Shown here: piece by piece, positions 1 to 12,700 of the stretch
Layout of the letters: every line of letters starts with the position of its first letter
Numbering within the stretch: the stretch's first letter is position 1
Source: Aspidiotus rigidus
Lineage: Eukaryota > Arthropoda > Insecta > Hemiptera > Diaspididae
NCBI GenBank assembly: GCA_035079385.1
Contig: JAVHKY010000035.1
Location: 3,348,001-3,412,000 of the forward strand
Reading direction: 5' to 3'
Length of the DNA stretch: 64,000 nt
The notes under the pieces: model-generated
What the model was told of the DNA's origin: nothing
The model's input: only the letters and a program-made list of their open reading frames with translations
Databases searched by the model: none
Position numbers and translations under genes: made by a program

Positions 1-235
1 ACCGTTTTTCGATATTACCTCTCATTATTGTGCTATACTCATGTTTAATTCCCACACTTTATCGTGACAGACAAGTGTACCTTCTGTTGAAATTTTGTAG
101 CTCGATAAGATACGTTACGCGTCGCAATAATCTGCGGTAACGAAACATAAGTGTTGCACAAGAATGATAGGTAATATCGAAAGACAGTAAATGGCATGGT
201 ACTCAGCGTCGAAAATACTTCTAGAAATACCTTCT
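1..235. repeat. Fold-back (MITE-like) element, truncated by the window edge
   Basis: This is the right-hand part of an inverted-repeat element. A fuller copy lies at about 20558-21165 between the two peptidase genes. Sequence from 1 to about 45 is the reverse complement of sequence near 150-205. The outer arm, with a beginning like AGAAGGTATTTCT on the complementary strand, ends near 235, and weaker arm similarity continues to about 285. No coding capacity is seen. Its presence here suggests that another repeat unit of the peptidase array ends just left of the window (inference). Confidence 0.7.
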
Positions 236-285
236 ATTGTTCATGTTCATTCCAAAAGTTTGAAATTTGTTCATGTGTGTTATTT

Positions 286-1524
286 ACTCTTCCACCTTCA
301 TATAGTCCGAGAATCGTTTTGAAGTCCACACCTTGAGATATTAACAGTCGGAATTTTCCCAACTACTGAAGTAAGCCAAGAGGGTCATCTTTGACGGAAC
401 CACAATTTTCCAGAAGGACGACAATCGACTGATGGCGGAAATCAGATATTTTCCCACATAATTTCTCTTGAAATATATTCCCTGTTAAGAGCGAATGTTT
501 CCAATCACGAGTAATCTTCGCATTAATCTTCTCGAGCAGAATACGATCGACTATGCGGCCAGAAACCTCCCTATTGCCTAAAATTACCAATACCTTGCTT
601 TCACCAAATTCTAAAAACCATTATTATAAGTTCATAAATTTAAGGCCATAACAAACTTGAAATACTTACTGGTAAACTTACAATTTGATCCTTTTCAGAG
701 AGAAATTCAATGATGCTCTCTCTCTCTCTCCTTCTCACTATCACTAAAATATCGCAATTTAAGGACTCTTAAGAGTAGTGGCAAGGTAACGTTCATTGGC
801 AACTTATAAGCCTCATGTCTGTGGTATCTGTATGATAAAGCGTTCTGTAAAAGTTATGCAATCCAACTAACCCTACCATAGGTCGAGAGAATCCGTTTTG
901 GGTTTTCGCCTATTTTGCATTCTCTACACTCGTTACACTACCGCAAGCCACATCGCGTCGTCAAAGACATTTACGTGTTAATTTGTAGGAATTCAGCATC
1001 TTAGGTTCTAAGATTTTTGAGCGTATCATTTCAAAAGCAATCTTCTTTAAAAATGCCTGAAATACGTGTGTAATAATCACTTTGTTTTTTGTCTGAACGT
1101 ATTCTGAACGATTATAAATTTTAATAATCCTAGTAAAAAAAGAATTTGTTATTCGTAATAAATGATATCTACTAATTACTGGATAAGAAGAAGCTGGTAG
1201 TTATACTGGACTAAAGACCCGGTATAACTACTGATATTATAAAGATATTTTTATTGAGTAACAAAAAAAAAGATCTGTAAATATTAGTTCCCATTCTTCT
1301 TGAGAAATCAGATGTCTGAATCTTTCCAAGTCCACTTTGGCGCTCTTCTCTACGTATACGCAAGGAGAAAATTATAGTTTTGTGGAAGACATTTTGAAGA
1401 TGGTCGCAAGACTCATGAAAGGGTGTGAGATGTAATCGTGGTAAAATTTTAGAATAACTAAGTTATAATTTCACTCTCTCTCAATATGTACTTGTTTCCA
1501 AATTCTCCTAATCTCATGTTGGGT
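286..1524. other. Intergenic, no gene recognised
   Basis: This stretch holds only short ORFs with no recognisable protein, plus a small CT-rich patch near 716-735. Most of the region from about 262 to 2127 has no counterpart upstream of the second peptidase copy, where the matching junction is near 21166. It was therefore either gained here or lost there. Confidence 0.4.
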
Positions 1525-1610
1525 TAGTTTGCCGAACGGCGGACGGCGGAGACCAGACATTTCTCTCGAAAAGACCCCCCACCACAATAAAACAGGTTCC
1601 CTGTTAAAAT
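1525..1610. repeat. Dispersed repeat with GC-rich block and AACAGGTTCCCTGTTA end
   Basis: A CGGCGGACGGCGGA-type block is followed by a C-rich stretch and then AACAGGTTCCCTGTTA. The same arrangement recurs at about 54420-54490, 58375-58455 and 59525-59600, and inverted at 57742-57830. It is the only clear member of this family in the left half of the window. Confidence 0.6.
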
Positions 1611-2570
1611 ATCTTCTCCAGAATTTCCCCTCGACCTTCATTGTTACAGCGACGTATCCAAATCAAGACCCAGAAACGGATGTACAGTCTCCAATCCGTG
1701 TAACACCCCACTCTTCCTTTTTAGCAACTTCCCTTCTATATTCACCGTCGAACCGATTGCTATAAATATTCACTGCCTCTCTCATTATTCTTACTTGTTA
1801 TCCAAGACGCTCATTCTACCAGTCGTATCTTCCCCCAAATCTTCATTTTTATACACTCGTCAAGTTCTTCCTCGTCCTCCACCTGTTTCCTATATGGACA
1901 CCGGAACCCATCGATACTAAGATACACGACCCTGTGAACCTTACTGCGAAACAATCTTCAGCTGCGTTCACCCACCATAACTGACCCCTCCCTTTCCATT
2001 GTATGATCTCATATCTTATTACTACTGTCTCATTCCCACCTCCTGGTACGCTTACTTGTCTGTCTTATCCTCAAAAAAGCTCTGATGTATTGAAAGATGG
2101 GTGGATATGTTCATAAACTGCAAATTCGTGCGGGAAATTTGCAATCTATGAACATAGCTGCTACGTATAGTGACTTTCAAAACCTATTATCTAAATACAA
2201 TTCTTTTTTCTACTTCAAATTCCCTTTACCGACGAGAAAACATCATCCTAAGCCATCTCAAAATAGGCCGTACACGTCTCACTCTTTCTAGTTTCTTTAG
2301 TCTTTTTACGTCTGTCGTCCTCTTCATTCCTGAAAATGTATCCTCTTAACACTTATTTTCTTGCTCAGCTCTCAAGAACATCCTGTTTCACAATCAATAT
2401 TTCCCTGCATTTCAAGCTCCGTCTCAAACAATCATGAGAAAATCTTCAACACTGCAAATTATACCTCCGATTCTCCTATTTCTACAATTCCATTTAATTC
2501 ATATTCATCCTTTTAATCCCCAACTGCCCACTCCAAACCGACGACTCTAAGTACATATTTTGCGAGTCTC
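1611..2570 (+). mobile_element. Probable LINE 3'-end fragment, degenerate
   Basis: Pieces around 2130-2460 resemble 21170-21500 upstream of the second peptidase gene. They also resemble the reverse complement of the intronic LINE remnants near 17860-18000. Broken frames contain a pattern like the Cys/His tail of non-LTR retrotransposon ORF2 (for example HLFSC in the 21.4-kb relative). Boundaries are approximate and no intact frame remains. Confidence 0.35.
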
Positions 2571-2857
2571 GTTAGGTATATGAACAAAAATATATGTACT
2601 CGTATGTAGGTATTTGAATGTTGGAAAAATGGAATAATCATTTGTTATCTGGAATAAATTTCGGGGCGTCTTCAGCTACAAGGCCGAATGCAATTTAAAT
2701 TTATCGGCGCATACAATATTGTCGTTAGATTTATTAGACCGATACCGGAAGCATCAGAACACATACTTATCGCAAGTTTTGTACGAAAAGCCATTCTAGT
2801 TTATTATTCGTGATAAAAAGGAATTCCCATAAGATTATTATAAAAAGTCAAGCTTGT

Positions 2858-2865
2858 TATATAAG
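2858..2865 (+). promoter_or_regulatory. Candidate TATA box of M13 peptidase copy 1
   Basis: TATATAAG lies 56 bases upstream of the start codon at 2914. It sits in a block conserved in the second copy (22264-22271, 55 bases upstream), which supports a core promoter. An alternative is that the TTTCCAG just before the ATG is a splice acceptor and the true promoter lies farther upstream. Confidence 0.45.
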
Positions 2866-2913
2866 GACTAGACGCAGATAAAATTGTTACAGTTGTATTG
2901 ACGTGTTTCCAGT

Positions 2914-3681
2914 ATGGCGTGTGTGGTTCTACTTCCAATTTTTATGATTATTACTTTAGGTGCAAGTAAGTTACTTTTCATATTGAACAACTTGTAATCA
3001 AACTTTTTTGTGTATATAATTCCTAAAAGGCCAAAAATAGGCATGTGTATAAGTGAGTCAATGAAAGAGAGATAGAGAAAAAAAAAAAAAAAGAAAAAGA
3101 AAATATTCAATTTGTGAAGCATAATTTTCTGGCAGGTTTTTTACCAACTTTAGAAGGTATCGCATTCTCCCAAGTGGTTGAATTTTTGGTGTTTGGCATT
3201 TCATATAGGGTGAGGACAATTTTAATTTTAACTTAAATTCGTATGACTTTATATCTCGGCAAGCCAAGAGTCCCTATGCATCCGCATAAAAGAAAATTAA
3301 TTAAAAAAATTGAAAAATAATGTTTCCGACCAACGGTACATTATGACGTGACGACTCGAGATATATCATGAGGAGTCATCTGTCAAAAGGGCACCTGATC
3401 AATTCAATTTTCATGGAATTGATGCCCCTTTTCACAGTCCTCATATTCTGTGTAACCTCAGATTTCATTTTTGCTTAGAATTTTTAAAATTTCTGTTCAG
3501 TCCTGGCGAGTCTTATATTTTTGTATGGCAGTTTTCAAATGATTTGTCCAGTCCTCAAAAAACTTTCTTCATCTTGATACTTCATTAACTCACATGAACA
3601 GCCTTTCATGAACATGAACAGACAAAGGCGGTTTTAAAAGTAATTTTTGCTTGAACTCGATACTGTTGGCCGTTTCAGTTT

Positions 3682-3773
<92 letters not shown>

Positions 3774-6700
3774 CTTTGGAGAATCCCAAGATGGTGCCTT
3801 ACAGCGATAGTACAAATTTGGTCTATCACAATCAGTACTGTATAGAAATGCAGTTCTTCTGCATAAATCTTATAAGGTCAATTTCTTCGTGGTAGGTCAC
3901 ATTTGTTTGAAAACGACAAACAAATATCGCGATATCACAGCACAATTTGTTTAGAACGGATAAAGCAGTCTTTCCATAGGAGGAGCTAGCTAATGATAAG
4001 CAGTTTTCAGAAAAATGAATTTCTGTTATGAAAATGAAGAAGAAAAAAACAAGAAACCAGGATACTGAAGCACATGGCGACTTAGTCATCTTGTTTTGAA
4101 AATCGGAACGGTAATTTATGAGATTTTTCTATTTTAATTTAGAAAAATTTGGATCGCGGTAAGTCAAACATCGGTTCGTTAACCATCCCACATGAAAAAA
4201 AATGAATGTTCATAGAGAAAATGAAATATGTTTCTTTTCATTTAGTGTGAGTAAAAGTTCTTTCATGTATGATAATTGAAAATTTTTTATGGATATTCCA
4301 TTCGTCGAAGCGGGAGGGAGAGGGAGTATTCGAATGTGAATCACTGATATATAGAAGAGTGAATTAAAATAATGTGAAAATGCGTTGGTTTTGGAAAACA
4401 AATTATTTTGCTGTCGAAACGAAAACATTTAAGTAATATGACGTAGCCAATAATGAACAAAAGGGAAAAAAGAAGTAGAGATGTAGGAAAATAAGACAGG
4501 GAAAATCGGTTTCGCTTTCGCTCTGCGAAAGTTTTTTTTTTTTCTCGTATAATCTACGAGTACGGTAGTGTTAATTAAATCATAAAATTTTAAAAGCCCC
4601 CTAATCTATTTCCTTTCTTTCAGTCAGTTCATCAGCTGAAAATGAAAAAAATGTTTGCATAACGCCCGATTGCTATATCTCATGTAAGTTGAAATTTCTC
4701 TTTTAAATATGGAATATTTTAGACATGGCTGTAATCCTCTGATGCAGCGTAGACCGACGAAAATAAATTTTTTGATCTTTTTTATCATATTGTGCAGCCG
4801 AAATGCTCAAAATGTCTATGAATTCGACTGTAGATCCTTGCCACAATTTTTATGAATATGCTTGCGGTAATTTCGCATCGTATAAAGAAGGCAAATACAA
4901 ACCCGATAAAAGGTACAATTGGTTCCAAGAACTGAGAAATAATCTGACCGAACGTGTGAAAGGTAAACAGATTATATTTGTTACACCTTAATTTTCTTTA
5001 TTTTACAGCACTTGTGACTTGGTTTTCTATATTGGCTTTCGAAAATTTCGTTTCCTCTTTTGTCGTCGCTTCCAGTAATAAAAATTGAGCAGTCGCTCCA
5101 GAACATTTTGTTGAGGATATGAGGCGAGTCTCATTCTATAATATGCTCGTTTTCATTTGTTACAGAATTCGTAAATTACACCGATAGATCAACTTACGAC
5201 TTGAAGGTGTTTGAAAAAATGCATGTTTTTCACAAATCCTGTTTGAATACGAGTAAGCAATGATCACAACTTTTCTGCGTGAAATTTTACAATTATACAA
5301 CTTCGCGTTCGTTCTTTAGATTTTTCATTACACTCCCCCTTCCCCCGATCTTTCCTTCTTTCTCTTTATTCTCATCTGCGAGAAAACTTCAGACTTAATT
5401 TCCTTCCTCGTGTTAAATTTTATTCTCCTTTTTTTTTTTATCAATCATGCTCCACACGGGATGGAGGCGTGCGGATTTCAGGGCCCCTTGCGTGGAGTAC
5501 AATATTGTAATATTATTTTCGCCATAAAATCCGCTCATTCAACATGTATTTCGAAAGTCGAATGTATCTTGTAATGTGAAGAATATATTATTCAGCTATT
5601 TATTTAATACCATGTCAAAAATATTTTCGAGATTTGAAGTGACTTGAATTGTCAACTATCTTGGAGTAATCTAAAAGTTTTATACATTATTTTTCAATCG
5701 AAAGAATCAGTAAATCCGGCAATCGTAATAGGTTCGTTTGACTTAAGACAGGACTTTTTTTTTGAATTAATTTTAAAACTGCAAAACTTGGCTTACAGCT
5801 AGCTCGCCTGTGAATAGTAAAAAAGCTATAAAGTTTTGTCTTTATCGCACTTACATCGAGAAAATAATTTTTTATTACTTTTTTCTGAAGATTTAGAGGC
5901 GTACGCCTTGATCGCCTTTCCCTCACGCCACCATTCCCCACCCATGCCTGAGTTCCCTACAAGGTAGAGCTATTCGAAAAACAAGGTTTTGGCGACTCTT
6001 GTTATTTTTTTCTTGCTCACCAAATTCTTTTTCATATAATACCCTTCCTTATGTGAGTGTGTATTCACATCGAAGATCAAAACTCTCAAGTTTTTCTTCC
6101 TCACTCATATTTAGCTTGAGTATCCAATATGCCCAAGTCCCATTATGATATCTCAAGAATACTTTTCGTATACATACCGGTAGCTTGAAATCCGGGATTT
6201 TTCTAGTTTTCTAAACTAGATTACAGTCTATACTCATTTTAAGACCTTGATAAATTTGTCGAGCTCTTTGGAAAGTGCGATTTTTGCTGCGTCTGTAGAG
6301 GCTTTCTCCTTCAAATAACCATAGTTACCTGCAAAAATTTTGTCGGTTGTCCCTAGGCGTACGAAAATTGCCAAGGTCACTCGTCTAGGACACAAACGAT
6401 TTATTTTGGAGATGTAGTCCACAACAAAAGTAGTATGTAGTGGATTTCACGCTAAACAAATAAAGGAAAATCTTGTCAAGCTGTTGGGTTTACCAAATAG
6501 GCTGATCCGAGCAATACAAACTTTTTCAAAATAGACTCTTTTTCCAGCGAATATGGCCAGTGTTGCTGAGGACACGATTAAAGAGATCATGTCCGAACTT
6601 GGTCTTCAGTACGTAGGTTTTAGTAATACGCTCACTGGTTACAAATTCAATTGGTTCAGAGCAGCAGCCAAAATAAAAAGGGTCTTTGGTATTGATTTCT

Positions 6701-9700
6701 TATTCATGAGTAAGGTTGTTCGCGATGAAAACACCAATACAACGCGATTGCGGATATCAAATCCAGATTCTTGCACTCCGCCATTTTTGCAAACGCGGTA
6801 GGTGAAATTTATCCTTCATTACTTCCTAAATAAAAGGGTAATATTATGGACGTATATTATAGAAGAAGCAAAAAAAAAAATCTTCATGGATTCCCTACCC
6901 TACAAGAGTTCAGGATAGGGATGCCGATACCTTCCTGTCTTTCACAATACTCGTTGCCAAATCCCTTCCTCTCTGAGGCAGTCGGAACTCAAATCTTTTC
7001 TTTGTGTCACAGTCCAGGCGTGTTTGCGTGTGAAGGGTGGCTAAGGTCAGTGGGCGATCAATGTAAACTAGTTTGAAACAATCGGCTCGATGTAAATAAA
7101 GAATAGTTTATTGTTTTCAAACAGCGGAAGTAACTGACCACGGCAATGACGCACCGTCCAAAGCCGACTCTCTTTTTCGATTTCTTCGCCCTTCATGCAC
7201 AGAGTTTCCTTAGTTTACATTGCATTGTTAGATTGAAGAGGACATAAGATTACTTAAATTTTTATATCAGCTTATACAAGGATGTACACACAGGTTTTGG
7301 TATGGGTCCATGGTGCAGGCGCGGATTAGCAGCGTCACAATAAGCCAACTGCCCCCGCCTCTAAGTTGAAATGTTCCTGAATGAGATCTCTGTGTGAAGT
7401 GTATCATCTACAAGCTAGGCCAATGATAGGCAAGAGCTAATGCTAAATTTGCTCAAGAGAGCTAATAAAGTTTTTGTTATTTGCGCTCTAGGGACGAAAG
7501 TAATCTTCAATCATTAGACCATGTTTTCGAGTCGGAAGAATTTTCAACATACGCGAAGAATATAAGCAAAATTTTTTTGGATATGTATGGAAAAACCGTA
7601 CCGATACTCACTCGTAAATCAAAATCAATTGGAGCGATTGAAATTCGAAGTTTGGTTAAATTTATGGTGAAACGAAGAAAGATTGTGAGTTCTCATTTAG
7701 CTAGTTTCCTTATAAAAATAATTTGATGGAGATTGTCAAAGGGAACTGAAGTTGATGCGGTCTGGACACCAGTCAATTTTCTTTCTGACGTTCTTAAAAA
7801 AGGGAACTTTTGCATGTGTATTATAACTGTAGTAATGATGAAATAATTTTTATTATTATTTATTATATTTTTTGGTGGCTTGATCAATGGCGTCATATTC
7901 AGGCGAGGCTAATGCATCTTGGCATTCACATGAAGATTATTTAGGTGTTGATTGAGTTCAGAGTATGAAGTGTGAGGAGAATGCGTTCTATGGCTTGGTT
8001 GGAAATATACAATATGTACGGTGTACGTCTGTGAGGGAATGAAGTGAAGAGAGGGAGTCAGTGAGGAGAAGGAATTTTACGTTTGAGGAAGTCGGGAGAG
8101 GTGGGAGAGGCACCTAGGTAAGTATGGATATAAGTTCCGCTGTATATATGGAAGCTATGTTGCAGATGTGTTCTGAAATAATTTCTCGTCCGTAGAGTAG
8201 GCGTAAGCTGTTTTATTAGAATTATATGTTTCAGACCCATCAGAGAGGCAGAGTGTGTACTAAAGCTATTTTGTCGGACTTGAGGGGTTTGTGTGAAATC
8301 GAGACGTATTTTGAGTTTGAAAGCGAGTCCAAGGTGGGCAGGTTTTATGTATGAGTTCTAGGGGATTTGCTGTGAACGGTTTATTAAGAGAGTGATTGAA
8401 CTGGAGGTGAATTTGTTTGGTGGAGAGTTGACTATTGTTGACGTGAATAATTCGATTGAAAATAGAAGTTGCGGAAATTGGGAGAAAAGTTTGAGGTTAA
8501 GGGGAAGAGGTTCTGACGCCTCTGCGCATAGGCTGAGCTTTGGGTTAGTACGATAAGCTCCCAGGGCATTCTTAAAAGAGGAAGTCTAGAAGGGGTCAAG
8601 TAAGGTGGGGACAGTTCTGTTTTATTGGGGAACAATAGTCTAATTTTGAGCAGGTTAGGCTTTTATGTAGTTGAAGGAATCATTTTTGATTGCATTCTTT
8701 TGGAGGGTGAGACATAAATTTTTGAAATGTTTGGTACGCGTGAGCACGTGAAAGTTTTCATGATATTTGGTAGGTGGCCTCGGAAACCAATTTCGTAGAG
8801 TTTGGTGGAGATATGGTGTCTCCTGACCCGCGGAAAAGCTTCCTGGAGGTAGAAGACAGAGTATAGGCAGGATTTGTTGGTGGTAGCATCGTAGAAAAAC
8901 GGGTTGTTCAGTATCCCGTCCTTTTCTGAAACCATATTGGAAGGGGGAGAGGATGTTGTTTGATTCTATGAAACATAGAAGTCTTTTTTGGATTTTTGGT
9001 CATAATTTTCCGAGAATACTGGAGATGGCTACAAAGCGGTATGAGGCAGAAGGAAGAGGGTCTGCGTTGAGTTTTAAATTGCATAGGATGATAACTCGTT
9101 TCCAATTGGATAAGTGTTTTGTGAGAAGATGGAGTTGAATAAGGAGAGGAGGTAAGAGAGTGAGTTCGGGTGCAGATTTTTGATCATGCATCGCCAAGTG
9201 TATGTTGTTAAGTCCGGAGGCGGCGTTACTTATGTTTTTTTTACAGCAGTCTCGTGTTCAAATTCAGAAATAGGGAGATTGTATGGATGGCGTTCATTTG
9301 TGGAAGTCAGGGGGTCGAAAGACATATGGAACTTATAGCTTCAAAATTCTAGATCGTAATTTGTTTTGAGGATACGGAGATATATTGTTTAGCTATAGTA
9401 ATTCGGAGATAATAAGAGGGTCTAAGGTAACTGTGTCGTTTGTTTTTAGTTGGGTGATAGGACGGGAGGAACCATTTCCTATGAATTTCTTAATACCTCT
9501 CCACATGGTAGAGATAGACAAAGGGTGGTTCAATCCCACAACATATGAGCTCCAGGACTGTTTCTTACCGGTACGTACAAGAGTTTTTGCTTTGGCGCGG
9601 ACTTTTTTGTACAGTATCAAAACAGTTTGGGTGCAGGTAGAGTTATAAGTGCGCAGAGTTTTGATAGCTTGATGAATTTCGTCTGACCACCAAGGTACTT

Positions 9701-12700
9701 GATTTTGTTTTTTTTCTCTATGGAGAGTGTGGTATGGAGGTTTCTACAGCATAAGTTATGAACTTGGTGAATATTTCCAGGGCTATGGAGGGATTTGAAG
9801 GGTCTGGGAGTGAAAAGGTATTTGAAGTGAAGTCTTGAAAGAAATACCAGATGGCTATGTTGATGAGCCAACGAGGTGAGGGATTGAGAAGTTGTTATGG
9901 GATAGCGTTTGCGATTGGCTAAGAATTAGAAAGTGTTTGTTGACTAATAGACAGCTTAATGAAGTTGGTGAATTCTAGAGACTCTTCTTCAATAATCCAG
10001 CTATTTATCAAGTACCTTATAAATCTCTATTCATAGTTTCAGTACTACTTGGCTATTTACAGTGCTTGAAAAGTTTGTTCTCCTGGTATCGCCACGAGAA
10101 AATGAGTATAAAATCTCTCAAGGAAGAAACAAAAAACGCTTCTTCTGCGGACGATGGCGATAATGTATTGGTAAGGAAATCATTCAAAAATTATTATAGA
10201 TTGGGAATGCTAACTTGATTATCGTGGTGGACGAAGGCACCAGCATATTAATTTCATAATTTTTACTTGCAGTTCGATTGGGATACATATCTGAGCACTT
10301 TATTCGAGGGTATCGATGGTGTAATCGTTAATGATGAGTTAGAACTTGAAGTTAGAAAATATACACTTGAGCAGGTGTTCTTATTGTTGAATGAGACATC
10401 AACGAAGACCCTAAGTACGTACATTTATTAGACCCTACTGACCTGCAGCCGTTTGTAATAATTTGCAAAATAGTTATTGCAAAAAGAAGTACCGTAGGAA
10501 AATGATAAACTTCAAATCATCATTATTTTGTACCATTTTAAGATGTGAAATACGAATATTTATTCAGAGACACAAGAGTACGAGCGATCGTGAGTTGAAT
10601 CCTGAGTGCTGCGATCCCTCCTATAAACTAGTTGCGTCTCGTGCGGAGCTGACCCTACATATTTCGATGTATATTGGAGACTTCGGTCGATCTCCGCTAT
10701 AAAAATCAACCCATACCTGGTGGGACGAGTGAGGATTGACGTCACCTTCCAGTTTCCGAATAATTTCGACCTAACTAAGAAAAATAGTCGGTTCATTTGA
10801 CAATTTCTATAATTTAAAAAAAAAAATTTACCTCAGAAATCTATCTTGATATATTTCCGTGCCGCAACGAGAAGGTAGCCTATTTAATAAACCCAACAAA
10901 TTTGATCTAGAGAACAATTGAATTATGCCCTTGCTTTCGAATAAGCGTTATCGATATTGAGAATTTCCTTACGTTTTGGGCCCGGAACTGGACCTGTATA
11001 ATATGGTTCAAGGAGAGGAGGATTAACGTTACTGAATTCATGGTAAGGTATCACAGGTATGCACAATTTAGAACGAGTAGGAGGAGCGCACCGCTTCATC
11101 ATTGATAAGAAGTTGAGAAGTGGAAATTTTTTGCGATTGACCAAGAAGTTTTTTTTTTTGGTTCAATCAGAATGAGGTAAAAGTTCAATCGCAATAAATT
11201 ATTGTACTTCTCAACTTGTTATATTTACTTCTTATCAATGATGAAATGGGGTGCGCTCCTCCTACTCGTTCTAAGTTGCGCATACCTGCAGTGCCTTATT
11301 TCTGCTACTTTAAAATAGAAGGAAATGACGTCACTGTATTGCAACAAGATGATAACATGATCCCCTCCACTATCCAACATTCCAATGTACAGGGTCTTCA
11401 GTTTGTAGATATGACGTCAATCTATTTTTTATTGAGAACGAAGCAGTGAATCTAATGACCTCGAATTACAGAACCAAACGTCCTTACACTCTTGATTTTA
11501 TATTGAACATAGAGGTTTCAAAAAATTTATATTTGGCATACTATTCTCTGTATCATGCCCTTATGACCTTGACCAACACCCGTCGGGGATTTAAAAAATT
11601 TCTGCAAGTATTCCCCCTTATTTTCGGAGCCTCCTTCCCAGTATGCGTAATGACATCGATCTTCATCAGAAACTTTTGAACACGACTAACAGAGGATCTA
11701 AGTTCTAAAGAGTTACTCCATTAAGCTTAACAATCTTCCTACTGCAGACATTAGAAAAATTATAATATTAGCTACCAAAGGATGAAGATACTTGTGAAGG
11801 TCGTTCCCCACCCCAAAACGAATTTTGAAAGAAGAAATATGAAGCCTGATAATATTGTTGTATTTGTTTAGCTTTAGCTCTGTGGTTTGATGCGTTCACT
11901 TATATGGTACCGTTCACGACGCCTGAATTGAGAGAATTAGAGTACAATGTGAAGAAGGATCTCGATATGAAGCCTACAACATGGTGAGATTTTTGCGTTC
12001 GGGAGATTGCGCTTCGATGTTTTAATTATATAAAATTATATTATTTTTCGTTACAGGAACGAAGATATGTGTAGTGTTCTACTTAAAAAACATTTTGGCT
12101 TCGTGCCGATGTATCATCACTTTTTAAATGATCCTAAAGTCTTAGAGGGAAAGCAACGGGTTAGTGTTTTCAAGTTTCATATATCTTAGCATCACTATTT
12201 TGAAAGCTAATAACTTCAAATTTGAACGTTTTAATCCTCTATCCCGCATCTCAATCACTTATTCGTTTTCCAAAGAATACTTCAATCTGAGGTGACAAAG
12301 CTGTTCATAATCTGTGTAGACTAATGATTCTTCGATATGAGTTACAGTACTTCTCGTCAAAGCTGTCCAAATAACAAGAAGCTTCTCAGTGGCGATACCA
12401 GGGGAACCCACGGGAATAATCTCAAACTGTAAAATTTATTAAAACACTGCCCAAATCCCGGCAGCACTGTTACGATTTTCGTGTAATTGTACAGTTTCTC
12501 TATTTACCGGAAAACCGTCATTGCTTTCGACAGAAAAATATTCACGTCCATATTCGGACCCTGACGTCATCCGAGGACAACAAAATTTTTCTCTCTCAAA
12601 TCCCCGTAAGGAAAATACTGGCACCAATTACGGGCTTCGATGCAAACAGAGAGAAGAGATTTGACACGAAGCTTTACAAAGGAAAAGATACCGACATCAC

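Noticed and set aside
3590..3895. Arg-Glu and Ser-Leu repeat ORFs on both strands
   Set aside because: They are translations of the AG microsatellite.
6234..6422. 62-aa minus-strand ORF in intron 4 of copy 1 that is partly conserved in copy 2
   Set aside because: The copy 2 counterpart (near 27390-27600) has length changes that break the frame, so it is not a maintained gene.
9979..10062. Longer exon 7 as the main gene model
   Set aside because: The shorter exon keeps the spacing expected between the preceding helix and the KMSIKSL segment of M13 proteins. The longer form is kept only as an alternative.
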